Position numbers and translations under genes: made by a program. Under the pieces are notes generated by a model. The model did no database searches. It had not been told where the DNA came from and worked only from the letters and a program-made list of their open reading frames with translations. Below, one piece after another: positions 11,501-24,857 of a DNA stretch of 64,000 bases. This DNA comes from Rhodocollybia butyracea (lineage: Eukaryota > Basidiomycota > Agaricomycetes > Agaricales > Omphalotaceae), in NCBI GenBank assembly GCA_015501585.1, contig JADNRY010000115.1:62001-126000 (forward strand), in the 5' to 3' direction. The stretch's first letter is position 1, and each line of letters opens with the position of its first letter.

Positions 11501-11691
11501 GACGAATATTGCATTGGATTTGGACGAGCGGCCTATGCCTAGGGGTCCGTTGTTTCCAAGGTTGGTGGTTTTTCGATGTTATTATCGTTATTCGTGACTT
11601 ATGCGCACGAAACCACAGACGAAGACGTAGAAGGCCTCGTCGGACGAATACGGATGGCGATGTGCAAGGGACTGCTTCTGTTCCTGTATGA
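8579..11691 (+). CDS. PH-domain protein, serine/proline-rich, with a G-run frameshift
   Basis: Exons: 8579-11424, 11487-11560 and 11619-11691. The N-terminal 600 residues are disordered (Ser/Pro/Arg-rich with an acidic tract [14 protein letters not shown]). A split PH domain follows: first half at residues about 600-650 ([27 protein letters not shown]), a low-complexity insertion of about 250 residues, then [20 protein letters not shown] and LFPR. The C-terminus is very basic (RRRRRPRR) and ends SVPV; the decayed second copy ends the same way, which supports the last two exons. PH domains bind phosphoinositides or proteins; a membrane or polarity role is inference. The reading frame breaks in a G-rich tract: with 7 G at 10573-10579 the frame ends at 10597, while one extra G would join it to the downstream frame. 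The other copy has no such break, so this is a recent lesion or a homopolymer error. Confidence 0.8.
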
Positions 11692-12400
11692 GTTTTTACA
11701 CATATTTATTGGGGCAACCGCGGTTTGTTGATTTTTTTACATGATTACTTGGATATTTTCTTTCGTTTGTTGTATTGTTTTTTTCGAGCTTTATATTTTT
11801 TTCACTTTTTAACTACACATTTTCACAGCACACGAATTGCATTGTCTTGCTTGCTTGCCTGTTAACTAGACTAGCTCGCCAGCCCAGCTATAGCCTGTAT
11901 CTATTCATCCCATCTATTCGCCCATCTATTCTACGACGCTTGTACATATGGTAGCCTATTGTAGCTATAGTGATTATACGAGAACTTCGTAATGACTGCG
12001 AGGATTTAATCTGTTGCTGACGGTTGCCAGCGAGTGTCAGCGGTCAATGAAGTTGTATGGATTCAGTGAAATAGCGCTGATAGCAATGCTGCTATCCATG
12101 ATGAGTTATAACAGCTAGATTACGAGATGTCTAACCAGACTCGGATATCGAGCAAATTCCAAGAACGAGGCGGGGCAAATATACCCGCAGACAATTTTCG
12201 ATGCATCTACATCGAATAGCTATAACCATTCATACCGGTGATCCTGGTGTTTGGATTTGGATTTTAATCCACTGCCCCTCGTTAACCGACAATAAATGTA
12301 TTCCCTTGGTATCACCTCAAATCAGCATCTGTCGTTCACGCATCGTACCAGAGAAGAATTCAAAAACGAGGAATATAAATACTGCTGAGCCAGGTGAAAT
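11692..12400. other. 3' flank of the PH gene, no gene
   Basis: AT-rich, T-run-bearing 3' region shared with the inverted copy up to about 12055, followed by unique sequence. From about 12400 the DNA is the 3' flank of PP1, which is also copied at 43780-43870 and 60520-60600. Confidence 0.45.
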
Positions 12401-13202
12401 ACTAGTAATACTACAGGACTTGTGCGAGATACTGGATGATTGGAGCAGCCGTAATAATGAACGTTTGAGCAATCATCATAACGCATGAACAACAAACCAT
12501 TGAAAGATAAAGGAAAAAAGGGCGCATCGGGATCCGCGTAATTACGTGCGTAAGTATAAAAAACGGTATAGACCAATAAAACTGAAAAGACAGTGTGTTC
12601 GTGAAGCAAGTAAGAGTACAACATGTACATATCATCTCGACAATGAGAAGGACGGTTTGGATAGACAAGGACACAAGTGATATGCGTGGAAATGGAAAGT
12701 CTGTTTCGGCCTTTTTCTTGCCTCTCACTGTGGTCCGATTTTCATCGCCCAATTCCTATCCGACACGTAAGAATTCTTCCACTACTCATACACCCATCGC
12801 AATCATGCACTTCACCGCTTTATTTCTACTACCACACGCACACTCCTCTGCATTACAAAAGAAGAGAAATAATAACATCCCCGCCCGAGTTACTTATAGC
12901 TGACAAGCAAAAAGAGAAAAAAGAAAGCTTGATTTAAAAAAAGAGAAAAAGAAGACAGGAAAACGTAAACATTGAGATGGAGATTATACACTGCCAGAAC
13001 ATGAACCCAAAACGGGGAATGACGGATGAGAACCTGGACGGACGGGCAAGGCGGAGGAGGAGCAGGGGCCAAAGCGGATTCGATGAAAGGGAATAACCCT
13101 GGCGAAGCGACGCGAGACATGGGCGCGTCCGGCAACCCGAAGACAATGACCAATATGCCCGGCCATTGCTATCGGGTAGCGTGTAGCCCCAGAAGGTCTG
13201 AT

Positions 13203-14587
<1,385 letters not shown>

Positions 14588-14960
14588 AATAAATCTCTGT
14601 CTTTCTCTAAACTACGAAGAAATTCCGTCCCGAAGTAAGGCTTTTCGAATTGCTGTGATAACGCAAGAGCAAGTTGTGAGCTGTTAAATAAAAACAGGGT
14701 CGATTCCTTTTTTTTGCACCTTTTACAGTATACAAAGAAAGATGGAGCAGAAGGTCGACTGGTGAAAAAGGCGGGCACCGGAGCTCGTTGTTTAGTTGAA
14801 GCTGCCGGCTCAACGTCGTAGAGGAAGGAGATTGGTTAATAATCGATTTCGGGTGGGGCAGTGACAAGATAGCGAGTCGGCTGAAAACTGGCGTGAGAAT
14901 AGTTACGGTCCGGAGAACCGGGTTACGAGCGGCGAAAATTTGTTCTACTCTTTTTCTTCG
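14588..14960 (-). promoter_or_regulatory. PP1 upstream region, conserved in the first pseudogene copy
   Basis: This leader/promoter region is recognisable at 41470-41784 upstream of the PP1 pseudogene: shared blocks include TTTGTATACTGTAAAA, GAATCGACCCTG-like sequence and CTTGCTCTTGCGTTATCACA just before the ATG. The 5' flank was thus copied along with the gene. Confidence 0.55.
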
Positions 14961-15460
14961 GTTCAACCACCACCACCAGGATCACCGGTATATGACAGAA
15001 TACGATGCGGATGTATCGAAAGTTGTCTGCGGCCTCGTTCTTAGAATTTGCTCGATATCTGGTCATACATCCCGTAATCTATATGACTTATCATGAACAC
15101 CGATATTACTGCTTATCAGCGCCCTTTTCCATACAACTTCGAAGACCGCTGACACTCGAGCTGGCAACCGTCAGCAACAGATTAAATCCTCGCAGTCATA
15201 TTACGAAGTTCTCGTATAATCACTATAGCTACAATAGGCTACCATATGTACAAGCGTCGTAGTAGATGAGATGAATAGATACAGGCTATAAGAGGCTGGC
15301 GAGCTAGTCTAGTAAACAGGCAAGCAAGCAAGACAATGCAATTCGTGCAATGTGAATGTGTAGTTGACAAGCAAGAAGTGAAAATGTAAAGCTCGAAAAA
15401 CAATACAACAAACGAAAAAAATATCCAAATAACCAACAACCGGCGAAAGCCCCAGTAAAC

Positions 15461-18144
15461 TCATACAGGAACAGAAAGAGTCCCTTGCACATTGTCATCC
15501 GTATCTGACGAGGTAGTAATCCCTGGCACATCGTCATCTGTATCCGTCCGATGAGGTCTTCTACGTCTTCGTCTGTTTTTTTATGCATATAAGTTACCAA
15601 TAACGATAACATCAGGAAAAAACCACCCACCTCGGAAACAACGGACCCCTGGGCATGGGCCGCTCGTCCAAATCCAATGCAATATTCATCGCAGAATGTA
15701 ATCCCTAAGAAATTAGAAATACTTAGTTTTTCCCAAAGAAAAAAAACCTCATAACCGAGAACTTCGCTCACCTCAACCCACTCAACAACATCCGTAACAT
15801 CCCTCGCCTGCAACAAAAACTGCTCTCCCTCCATCCTCACCCGAATCACATTCTTCCTCTTCAGATAATCATTCCCCAACCCGCTCTCAGCATGTTGCAG
15901 AGTATACACCCTCAGCAAATCGCTCCACTGAGGGGGCGGGCATGTTATCCCTTTTGAAAAATGGCTATTAACCTCCGGGCTGAAAGAGCTCGCTGGGGAG
16001 TGATTCGGACTAGGATCAGCACTAGACTCTTGAGTCCCATTAGCACCACTGCTTGCAGATACGAACGAAGGCGAAAGCGAAGACACCGATAAATTCGAAC
16101 TCGAATACGAGCTCACACCACTCGTGTGCGAAATCGTACTCTCTGTAGAGAGGGAAGTCCTTGAAGGAGACCTCGGTAAAAGATTAAACGACGATCTCGA
16201 CGTATAAGGCGTAGGCGTAGGCGACCCAGACCCGCTCCGGGCCCGCCTATGCGATTCAAGCAGTGACACTATCCTCGATGGCGCCAGCGAAGGTGGAGAA
16301 ACGCTGCTGCCACTCCCCACATCACGTCTATCCCAGCCACTCTCAGTCGAGGCCGACGAATGGCTATTCGTTGCACCAGCATCGGTACTCCATGGTTGAG
16401 GCGGCCGCGGAACAGGCAACGGAATCTCCGTATGCCACCTCCCTCCCGTCTCCCCAAGCTTCTCCGCCCTCAGCCTCTCTTGTTCTCTCATCATCTCCTC
16501 CGGAATATTACTCCCCGCGCCTCCTCCAACTCCCATCCGTACAGTCCCTGCGCCCCCAGTCCCACCTACACTACCCACCAAAGGTTTCCCAGTCCCAGCC
16601 CCAACACTTATATCCCCAACCCCAACCCTCCTCTCCCACCAATCGATCACCCTCGGTGTCCCCGCATACGCAGGTGGACACCGATAGACCCTAAACACCG
16701 TCCCCTCAAGCTCACATACGACTTTTCTCCACTTCCGGTCTTTCGCCTGGATACCAGGTTTCGCAAACTCGAGTTTCATCGGCATGATCGCGCGGAGGAG
16801 GACATTATTAGTGTATGACGGTAACCTCTCACAGCCATCGCCAGGTTGTATCAGGTGACTCGGATACGGGGGCGGCGGCGAGCGCATGTCAAACTTTAGC
16901 ATCGATCTGCGACGAACTAGTATATCCGCGGGATGTTGTTCTTGGGTGAGATGAGGAGGTGGAACATCTATACGCATGTCTCGGCGCTCTTCTACGATCA
17001 ACGCGTCGCTGTGCGAGGGTGGAGGCGCGCGGGGTGGGTTCTTGACTTGGGGAGAAGACAAGGTAGTTGTCGGTGGCGGTTGGGAGATATCGTGAGGTAA
17101 CGGCGTAGACGTGGTTTGCTTTTTGGTACCACTTATAACACTATCCAACACGCCGTCTCCATCAGCAGTGACATGCGTCGCGTCCAAATCTAAACCGGAA
17201 ATATAAACCATGCTCCTCGAAGCCTGTTCGTATATTCCAGGTACGGGAATGGGTGGCGTGCGTACTGAGAGCTCTATTGCTTTGGCGCTTTAGCAGCGAC
17301 GCCTCCACTGGAGGATTTCGAGGTGTCGTAGCTCGACTACCTTGCCCAGAACTATAAGAGAAGTAATCATGAGTCAGAGCTGCAGGGCCACTGGGACCGA
17401 CTCGTGGCGTCCGTGCAGTCGGTGTCCGACTTGAATCATGATTATGGTCATAAGCGCGTTCTTTACCTTTGGGATCAAATTTTAGGAACGAAAGATCTAT
17501 CCTAGAGACATCGACCTGTGGAAGGGAAATTGGAGATAACGTTGCTGATGGTGCACCGGTGAAATCGCATTGTTAGGACTGTCCATACTTGATCGCGCAT
17601 CGTCACCATCTGCATCCGTATCTTCATCTTCCTCTTCATCACTATCCCTACCATCTCCGCCATCACTTTCGTCGCCATCCCCGTCGTCTGGTTTATCAGT
17701 CCCTGCCATAGGAAGGGCTGGCATTGTTCGTAAATGTCTTCGACTCTGAGCGAGAGAAACGTCTCGGTTCTCTGGGATGGGACTACCAGGGATGATACCA
17801 CTCATCCGACGCGCAAAAGTCGGCGGATCGGGACCAGCATTATCACTGGTTGAGATAGTTCTGCTTCTGCCATCGGCTTCTGCAGGAGAAGGCACTCTGA
17901 GCGTGGGCAAGTTTAGAGGAACCGCAGGTTGTCGGATGATGACAGACGGTGTTAAACGCGCAGATGCACTTTCGTTTTCGGAAGTTATGAGGCTGAATCT
18001 ATGGCCAGGAAGAGTTGTGAGACGTGGAACGGTGGGCCTACGAGCGGGACGTGTAGAGGATGTGGGAAGAGACGCAGTAAAGCGTGGCTGTTCAGGTGTA
18101 ATAGAACTAGAAGTTGAACTTGTAGGACCTGCGTTTGGTTTCAT
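15461..18144 (-). pseudogene. Second, decayed copy of the PH-domain gene
   Basis: Matches the 8579-11691 gene from its internal ATGAAAC (residue about 75) to the SVPV stop. Against that copy it has three single-base deletions, near 17553, 17312 and 17280. The first shifts the frame into a stop at 17497; the sum of three returns the frame, so the rest (17211 back to 15461) is open. The C-terminal arm carries a small internal repeat (two copies of a block containing DTDDDV / DTDDNV). The G-rich linker is uninterrupted here, which shows the frame expected of the other copy. A shorter protein starting at Met 17211 with the whole PH domain could still be made. Confidence 0.8.
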
Positions 18145-18399
18145 TTGCGAATTTAGTTCTACATATAGGTTGTCGGATGAATTTACGAGAAGCGAAATGG
18201 TGGGAGGGGTGTAGAAACGTGGAAGAGATGAAGAGATGTGGTAATAGAATAAAATTAGTATAGGTTTTGGCGCCCTAACATCAGAACGAAGCGCTGACTT
18301 CGATTAGACTCAAACCATGAGCACTGGCACTTGCACCGAAACTTCCGTCTGTTTGGCCTTGTTTTGACACCCGTTAAAGCAACTCTCACTGATGCTCAT

Positions 18400-18828
18400 T
18401 TAGGCCTAAAGCAGTCCCCTCTAAGAGGTTGACGTTGTTAAACAAGAAACCTCGTTAGAGGGGCCTGGAAACCGGCAGTTTTTCTTCGCACAGACTTTTT
18501 CGGAGCGACGGGCCTGGGCGCTTAGCCTAATAAGGCAAGGCCCGATTAGGATCTAGAGATGGCTCTGAGCTTTTGCCCTATGTCATTACATTTTGGGCTT
18601 TTTAACATGAGGTATTCTACCTATCTGACATATGATACGTAGCGAATAAACCCTCGAGAAAACTATCCTCTCTCTAAATCCCAATTTGGTCTTGCCTTAT
18701 TAGGCCTGCCTAACGGCAGTTTTGACAGTGGCAAAGTCTCTGCGACGATTTGCTTCCGCTTTCCAGGTCCCTCTAACGAGGTTTCTCGCATAAGCCGCAA
18801 CCTCTTAGAAGGAGCTGCTTCAGGTCTA
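18400..18828. mobile_element. Foldback MITE, 429 bp, 8-bp TSD (hAT-like)
   Basis: Arms of about 140 bp are inverted copies of each other (each has CTCTAAGAGGTTG... and GAAACCTCGTTAGAGG, CCTAATAAGGCAAG). Ends: TTAGGCCTAAAGCAG and, reversed, TAGACCTGAAGCAG. An 8-bp direct repeat ATGCTCAT flanks it at 18392-18399 and 18829-18836. An 8-bp TSD is the hAT superfamily hallmark. No coding capacity. Confidence 0.8.
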
Positions 18829-19603
18829 ATGCTCATCTGGTAAATGAGCTTTTACCACCCATCAAGTGACTTAATGGATATACTTCTGCAGAGAAAGTTG
18901 TTATGAATGAAAAGTTACAGCGATTCTTGGAAGCAGAATTCTGATAACTTGCATTTAAAATTTTATGAACTTGGAAACAACCCCAAACTGAGACAATTTC
19001 AAGACGATTAAAAAATTGAGCTCCATACTTCCCTACAAAATATATCTTTCTAAATTCTGCAATTTTTTTGAGGGCAAAATGAGTTAAAATCAAACCGCAA
19101 AATACAGTTTACTACAGACCAGCTACAGACGTCGGAAAGAATGCATCAGTTCATTACATAACACGCCAAACGCGTCTCATCTTTTTGACGATTTTACTTT
19201 TGACGCGCCCTATGGATGGCACAAAGTCCCAGGGACGTTCCTCTTACCGATATTTATTAACAAGACCTAAAAAGTCACGTGCTCTCACCCCCCAGGCTCT
19301 GGAAAGCACAAGGAAAATCATAAACCTGCCATAGAACATAACACGCCCTTGACATATCATTCCCACACACATATCAGTTCTCAGGACCGTGTCACTGCCG
19401 AGAAGATATGCGCAGATACACTCTACGCAGAACTCTGTAATACACGGCGAAAACTGTCTCGTGCACAGACAGGATGCAATGAATTAATCAAACGCGCGGA
19501 GGACATCAGGAAACAGTAAAATGATGTGTATTCACTATGTTTCACACCAAATGTACAAAAAAATCAGCTCAAGTGAAAAAAATACCGATCTAACACTTTT
19601 CGG
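18829..19603. other. Non-coding stretch, nothing recognised
   Basis: Contains only short open frames on the minus strand (18833-19093) with no family resemblance and AT-rich composition. No repeat or RNA gene was recognised. Confidence 0.35.
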
Positions 19604-19755
19604 GCAAAAAATCACTTGTTATTGATTTGTTGAGCGAGAGTTCGTCATTCAGTGCGTTTTCGCAATTTCAGTGTAACTGAATGAACATATTTCAGTGAAA
19701 GTTCGCTGAACTATTAAGATTCACTTGTATTTTCACTAACAAGTGATGTTTTTGC
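19604..19755. repeat. Short terminal-inverted-repeat sequence, MITE candidate
   Basis: GCAAAAAATCACTTGTTATTG at the left and, reversed, GCAAAAACATCACTTGTTAGTG at the right bracket 152 bp with further internal inverted pieces (TTCAGTG.../...CACTGAA). I could not find a convincing TSD. Confidence 0.45.
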
Positions 19756-19894
19756 TGAAATGTGGTCAATCACTTCAACCTTTCACTCGAGCCAATTTTT
19801 TTGTACTTTTGTTGTGTGTGTAGCTTCCTGTACACCTCGTATTATTTGTAGGGTTGGCTACTCTATCTGTACAGATCTGTATCAATATAAAAGA

Positions 19895-20047
19895 TATGTA
19901 TCAATTACATCAGACTACGCAGAGTTCTTTCCAATTGGTATACCTCAGGGTGGCAAATTGTACAACTATTGTACAGTATGTATCAATTGCATCAGACTAC
20001 GCAGAGTTCTTTGCAATTGATATACCTCAGGGTGGTGAATTGTACAG
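19895..20047. repeat. Tandem repeat, 82-bp period, two units
   Basis: Units start at 19895 and 19977 with TATGTATCAATT and share CATCAGACTACGCAGAGTTC and TATACCTCAGGGTGG at the same spacing. About 90% identical by eye. Confidence 0.8.
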
Positions 20048-21119
20048 AACTTGCACTGGGCAGGGAGAATAAAGAATTTTCTTGGATTGAGGATTTATTG
20101 GATTCCATATGTACATTGTAACTAGTTCTCTGGTTATCCTGCCATACGCAGGTCAGTACAGGTCAATGAGTGATGTTTTTGAGTACTCATAGCCGCTGCT
20201 AACTGATGGAAAGGACATGTCAAATAGCTGGCAGCCGGTGTCTGCCCTAAATCAAAAACCGCATGATCACGCCATATCAGGTTGATTTTTTTCAGCTTCC
20301 AACTTCGTTCTCTCCACTTATGCCCTCAGTCTTGCTGGGTGTTCCTGAGCCTTTCTCTCTGTCGTCTTCAAAAATTTTCAAGTCACTTTCTGGCCTTAAG
20401 TTACCCTGGGATCTCCTACAGCAAAAGCGCTCAAATGATAACTTTGCTTGCTGTTCTGCTTGATGCTCTGTGGATACCAAAATGCTATGAAGAGGCTAAC
20501 AAACCTGGCGAATTACTATAGAATGCTCTTTGACGAGGCTCAACCAGGTTTTTTTTTTCGTGTAGCCAATGTGTTGAAAGGCATGGGAGGTGGAAAGGCT
20601 GGTATCGTGAGCTCCATAATATGAACGGTCCAATCTGTGGTACGTGACTGACTTTTTTTCTCACTCATTGACAATGTTTTATAGTCGCTCGCTTTGGGAT
20701 TCCTGTCATTTTTCATTTTACTCTCTATCTTTTACTCTATCTGCCAACACTCCGATAGCAGTATACATTTATCCATTTGGTAGACGTGCTTGTACCTCAT
20801 TACTATCTACTTATATGTAGTAGCTACTTCAATGAATTGCTTATGCTCTACTTTATTGGAACTGAGAGGCCTGAGAGGCTGTAATTGTATAATAAGCTAC
20901 ATCTGACTAGTACTCACTGAAAGGAGTGCTACAAAGCGCTACCAGCAGATATTGTATCTGTACAGTATGCATACATACTGATACAATACCCTTAGGGAAG
21001 GTGTACAGACAATACAGAGTGATACAGTACAATACATACATAGGGACATATAAACAGGTATACAATTTGCAAGGCACAAGTCTTCTACTTCAGCCTTTGT
21101 TATGGATCTCAGGTAGGAA
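20048..21119. other. Non-coding stretch upstream of a repeat-protein pseudogene
   Basis: Two short open frames at 20263-20521 have no recognisable content. Near 20960-21050 a run of GATACA/TGATACA-type words recurs. Otherwise nothing recognised. Confidence 0.35.
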
Positions 21120-22381
21120 CTCAAAAAGCTCAGCTGGAGCTATGGAGGCTTGGGAAGGAGCTAGAGAATGAGAGGCAGAAGCTTGAAAAGGAGAGAAAGT
21201 GGAGTGAGAAACTCACAAAGGTCAAAGACGCGTTATGGAAAACTGTTTCACGTGTCCCAGAATGGCTAAAGAAGACAGCTATGGTTGTGGTCGAGAAATT
21301 CACACACACCAGACAATGAAGAAGAAGAATGTCATCACACCGGAGATGTGCATGTGTATTATGGATTTAGTTGAGGAAGGTGCATCTCCTGAGAAAGTGA
21401 ACAATATCATCCACAGTGTCGGGAAGTCACTTGGCATTGAAGTGACAGATGATATCAGTGGGAGAACTGCTCGACGCGTTGTAGGTCAAGCTGAGATTGC
21501 AACACAGCTATGTGCTGTTGAAACAATCACTCATTCTAATGTGGATATTTCAGCTTGACTTTCTGTCAATCTCTCGGATGGAACATCACATAAAGGTTTA
21601 AATTACGAGTCATGTCATGCCCACTTTATCGATCCAGATACAAACGAAAAAATGACACTGTTTCTTGGAATCAGTCTCGCACCGGGTCATACTAGTGAAG
21701 AACAACTTCAAGGTTGGGTAGACACTATAGATGGCATGCACAACACCTATGCAGCTAGTCCTACTGGCCAGAAAAATCCACTCGACAAATGCAACTTTTA
21801 CTTGAAGGTTATAAGGATGCTCACTGATCATGCAGCTGACCAAAAGAAGCTGTTTGCACTGTTTTGGGCTCTCAAGGAGAAGATGGAGCATGAAGTCTGG
21901 GGAGAACAAGCTTTGAAGGGGATTGCACCAGATGACGTTGTCCGCATTGCTTTGGACTATAGCACTGCTGCAGTTCAGGCTGCAGGTGGAGCGATTGCTT
22001 GGGATGCATTGCCTGACAAAGATCAAGCTGCACACAATGCAGAAGTTACTATTGCCATCATTACGCACTTTGGTCAGGAAGATTTTGACAAATTGACATC
22101 TGAGCAGAAGGCAGAAGTTGACTTCTGTATATGGTGATGTGCAATGCACAAGGATTTGAATGCACACAAAGATATGCCTATGTTGTTGCCTTTTTTCTGT
22201 GTATACAATTAATGATGATAAAGGTCGAATTGCAAAAGTGACTACTTACTGGGAGTTGAACCAAAAGACACCACCCTGTTGTCTTCCCTGTAGAAACAGC
22301 GGTCAGTCAACAAATGGTTGACAGCATACTCACCTAGAATGTGTGGAGGTTACAGGAGATGTAAGAGTGCTTGTTGAGAGC

Positions 22382-22778
22382 TAAAGGTGGACACAAGTCC
22401 GGGTCTCAACCGGTTACCCGCAGGTCACACCCATGGGAATACCTGGCTGAACGGGATCTGCCAGATCCCGGTACCGGTTCCCATGGGTCCCGGTCAGGTC
22501 ACAGGTTGCCTCTCACAAACTATCAAACCCGCGGTGACCTGTACTCCCCAAATTAATTTGTCTATTACTTATAGTAAATACTTATTACAATAAATAAATT
22601 ATATATTAGTGCAGGTACCTGCAGGTCAACCCATGGGAATACCTGTGTGAATGAGACCCGCCAGATCCCGGTACCGGTTACCACAGGTCCCGGTCAGGTC
22701 ACAGGTCACATTTATTTTGCGCCGGTACCTGTGCGGCGGGTGCGGGTTTACTGGGACCCGGACTCATGTCCACCTTTA
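22382..22778. mobile_element. MITE, 397 bp, 8-bp TSD (hAT-like), GGTACC-rich family
   Basis: Ends TAAAGGTGGACACAAGTCC and, reversed, TAAAGGTGGACATGAGTCC. Perfect 8-bp TSD TTGAGAGC at 22374-22381 and 22779-22786. Inside are repeated short palindromes built on GGTACC, CCATGG and GGTCA words. Related members lie at 31740-31883 and 46131-46780. No coding capacity. Confidence 0.88.
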
Positions 22779-23070
22779 TTGAGAGCAGAACAAGTGTCCA
22801 GACAAATAGTAGGATTCTTGGTTATTGTTACAGGAAGATATCTACAGTATTTATACTACAGAATATAATAAACCCTATAACAATGTATGAGTCTACTTGA
22901 GTCATACTGCTAAACATAGTGCATATTCATGTGCATAATGTACCCTAAGATGGAGTCTGTATGATAATTCTATAGGTATTGTTCATAGGTACTGCAAGGC
23001 AGCGTACAAGCTATGTATCATAAGACTAATAGCGAATGGCATAATTGACTACATCTATATGAACCTGCAT

Positions 23071-23443
23071 CATCAGGAAAAGCCGTTTTTGCCTAGGTGA
23101 CCCCAGAGTGGCCTAAAGCAAACTAGGTGACCTATGAATCCTATGGCATCCTAGGAATTTGGGCTCATCCCTTGCCAGTCAAGGCTCTTGAGGATTCCCT
23201 AGGCAAGCCTAGGTTTGCTCAGGTTTGCCCAGGTGCTCCTGGGGAACACCTGGGGAACACCTGGGCAAACCTGGGCAAACCTAGGCTTGCCCTGGGTTTG
23301 CCTAGGATACCCTAGGGAATCCTCAAGAGCCTTGACTGGCAAGGGACGAGCCCAAATTCCTAGGATGCCATAGGATTCATAGGTCACCTAGTTTGCTTTA
23401 CACCACTCTGGGGCCACCTAGGCAAAAACGGCTTTTCCTGATG
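23071..23443. mobile_element. Near-perfect palindromic MITE, copy 1 (373 bp)
   Basis: Starts CATCAGGAAAAGCCG and ends with its reverse complement; the two arms of about 165 bp are almost identical and rich in CCTAGG and CCCAGG words. The centre is a short asymmetric block of CCTGGGGAACA repeats. Flanked by AT dinucleotides on both sides. Two more copies are at 30754 and 55640. Confidence 0.9.
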
Positions 23444-23975
23444 ATAGAGGCTGTGTCTAGTGTTTGAGGGTAAGTTTCAACATAGCATATATTGACAGTT
23501 CATCAATTGTATAGCAAGTGCATCTAGTCAACTCACATTACTGATTAGATATGACTCATAAGCAGTAATCTAGTTTTAACATTCCTAACAAGGATAATGA
23601 GGCTGCAGCTCATCTCGGAAATGATGCCAAAAAGGTGCAGGTTGCAAAATCAACTTCTTGTGGAGGGATAAAAACTTGTGAGCTCATGGGTCTGCTTCTG
23701 AAGCACAAAGACTCAAAAAAGGGCAGCAGGAACATCACAGCATCTATTTTGAAGCTTGGGAACACATTGGTTTTTTTGCTCATTTTCCAGACACCTCAAA
23801 TACTTGGTATCAGTGTTACTGCAATGCTGCAGTGGAGATCCTTGTTCATCTACCTGTTTATTGGGAGATGCTAGAATGGATTCGCAATGAAAAGCAAAGT
23901 GGTAAATTCACCAATATTGAACTCAATGTTTACTGTGTCCACTGGCTTATGTCTCCAACATTAGGATGGAGCATT

Positions 23976-24305
23976 AAAACCAGTTGGAATAGTTTGATTA
24001 CTAGATCCTTGAACAGATGTTTCAGGATTGTAATGAGACCCAGTTTGGGTGCATGTTTTAGTTGTTTGTGTAGACATTTAATGGGGGCGGGTAGAGACAT
24101 ATTATTATGTTATGACTTGATCAATAGTCTCATCCAAACCTTCACAGGATGTAACTCAGTGGTAACAATGATAAGAGAAATTAATAGAGATTATAGAGCA
24201 AGCCCTCCATTCATTAAAACTGCTAGGCAAAAAATATATACTCAAACAATTAGGCTCAAGTACAGTTAGTAACTAGTTTGTAATACAAAACTCACAGAAG
24301 TTATT
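23976..24305. other. Sequence between the pseudogene and an LTR-like repeat
   Basis: One open frame continues (to 24269) but homology to the repeat-protein family stops near 23975. No family recognised. Confidence 0.3.
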
Positions 24306-24857
24306 ATTTGGAGATAGCTCAACAAGCAGTAATATGAATCAGTACTAATACTTGGAGATGGCTCAACAAGTAGTAGTGGGTGTGGTGTCTAATACTCAGA
24401 GATAGCTCAACAAGTAATAGAAAGTTGCAACTCAGAGATAGCTCAACAAGTGGCAATTAAAGAGGTATTCACTAGGAGATAGCTCAACAGGTGAATATTA
24501 GTGGATACAGCTTGGAGTTAGCTCAACAAGATGTATAAATGGGTATTGTAGCTTGAAGATAGCTCAACAAGATACAATGAGTTGGTCTGGTGATTCACAC
24601 AAGTGATAACAGCAAACAAGTGGGGGTTGGATTTAAGAAAATAATATGTCTACTGTACATTGGTAAATCTAGCCTCCTTATATACTGTTTAATATGTACT
24701 ACTTAGGAAATGCTGCGGAATGACTAGATTTGAGTCATAACTGCGGAAATGCTGTGGATCAGTCAGCACAACTGCAGAATGGTATGCAATGACTGTTACT
24801 GAGTCATTTAAGCGGAACCATGAATGACCGATGTTGAGTCATTCAGCAGAGTCATGG
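24306..24857 (+). repeat. LTR-like repeat with seven degenerate AGATAGCTCAACAAG units
   Basis: AGATAGCTCAACAAG or close variants recur about every 35-60 bp from 24317 to 24570. From about 24508 the sequence is shared with 49096-49320 (CTTGGAGTTAGCTCAACAAG, ACAATGAGTTGGTCTGGTG, GCCTCCTTATATRCTGT). Probably the end of an LTR retrotransposon; no ORF belongs to it here. A solo LTR of another family is inserted at its right side. Confidence 0.6.

Larger units (their letters stand above)
21120..23975 (+). pseudogene. Decayed multi-copy Agaricomycete repeat protein (transposase-like), interrupted
   Basis: Piece 1 (21120-22190) reads as a coiled coil (LENERQKLEKERKWSEK), then LVEEGASPEKVNNIIHSV, DGTSHKGLNYES, FLGISLAPGHTSEEQL, DHAADQKKLFALF, ending AMHKDLNAHKD. 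Piece 2 (23581-23975) reads NKDNEAAAHLGNDA, LLLKHKDSKKG, DTSNTRYQCYCNAAVEILV, FTNIELNVY. The order and motifs match a protein family I recall as highly repeated in mushroom genomes and without assigned function; a mobile-element protein is the likely reading. It is broken by a frameshift near 21316, TGA stops at 21556 and 22134, further frameshifts in piece 2, and about 1.4 kb of inserted DNA including two MITEs. Confidence 0.65.
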
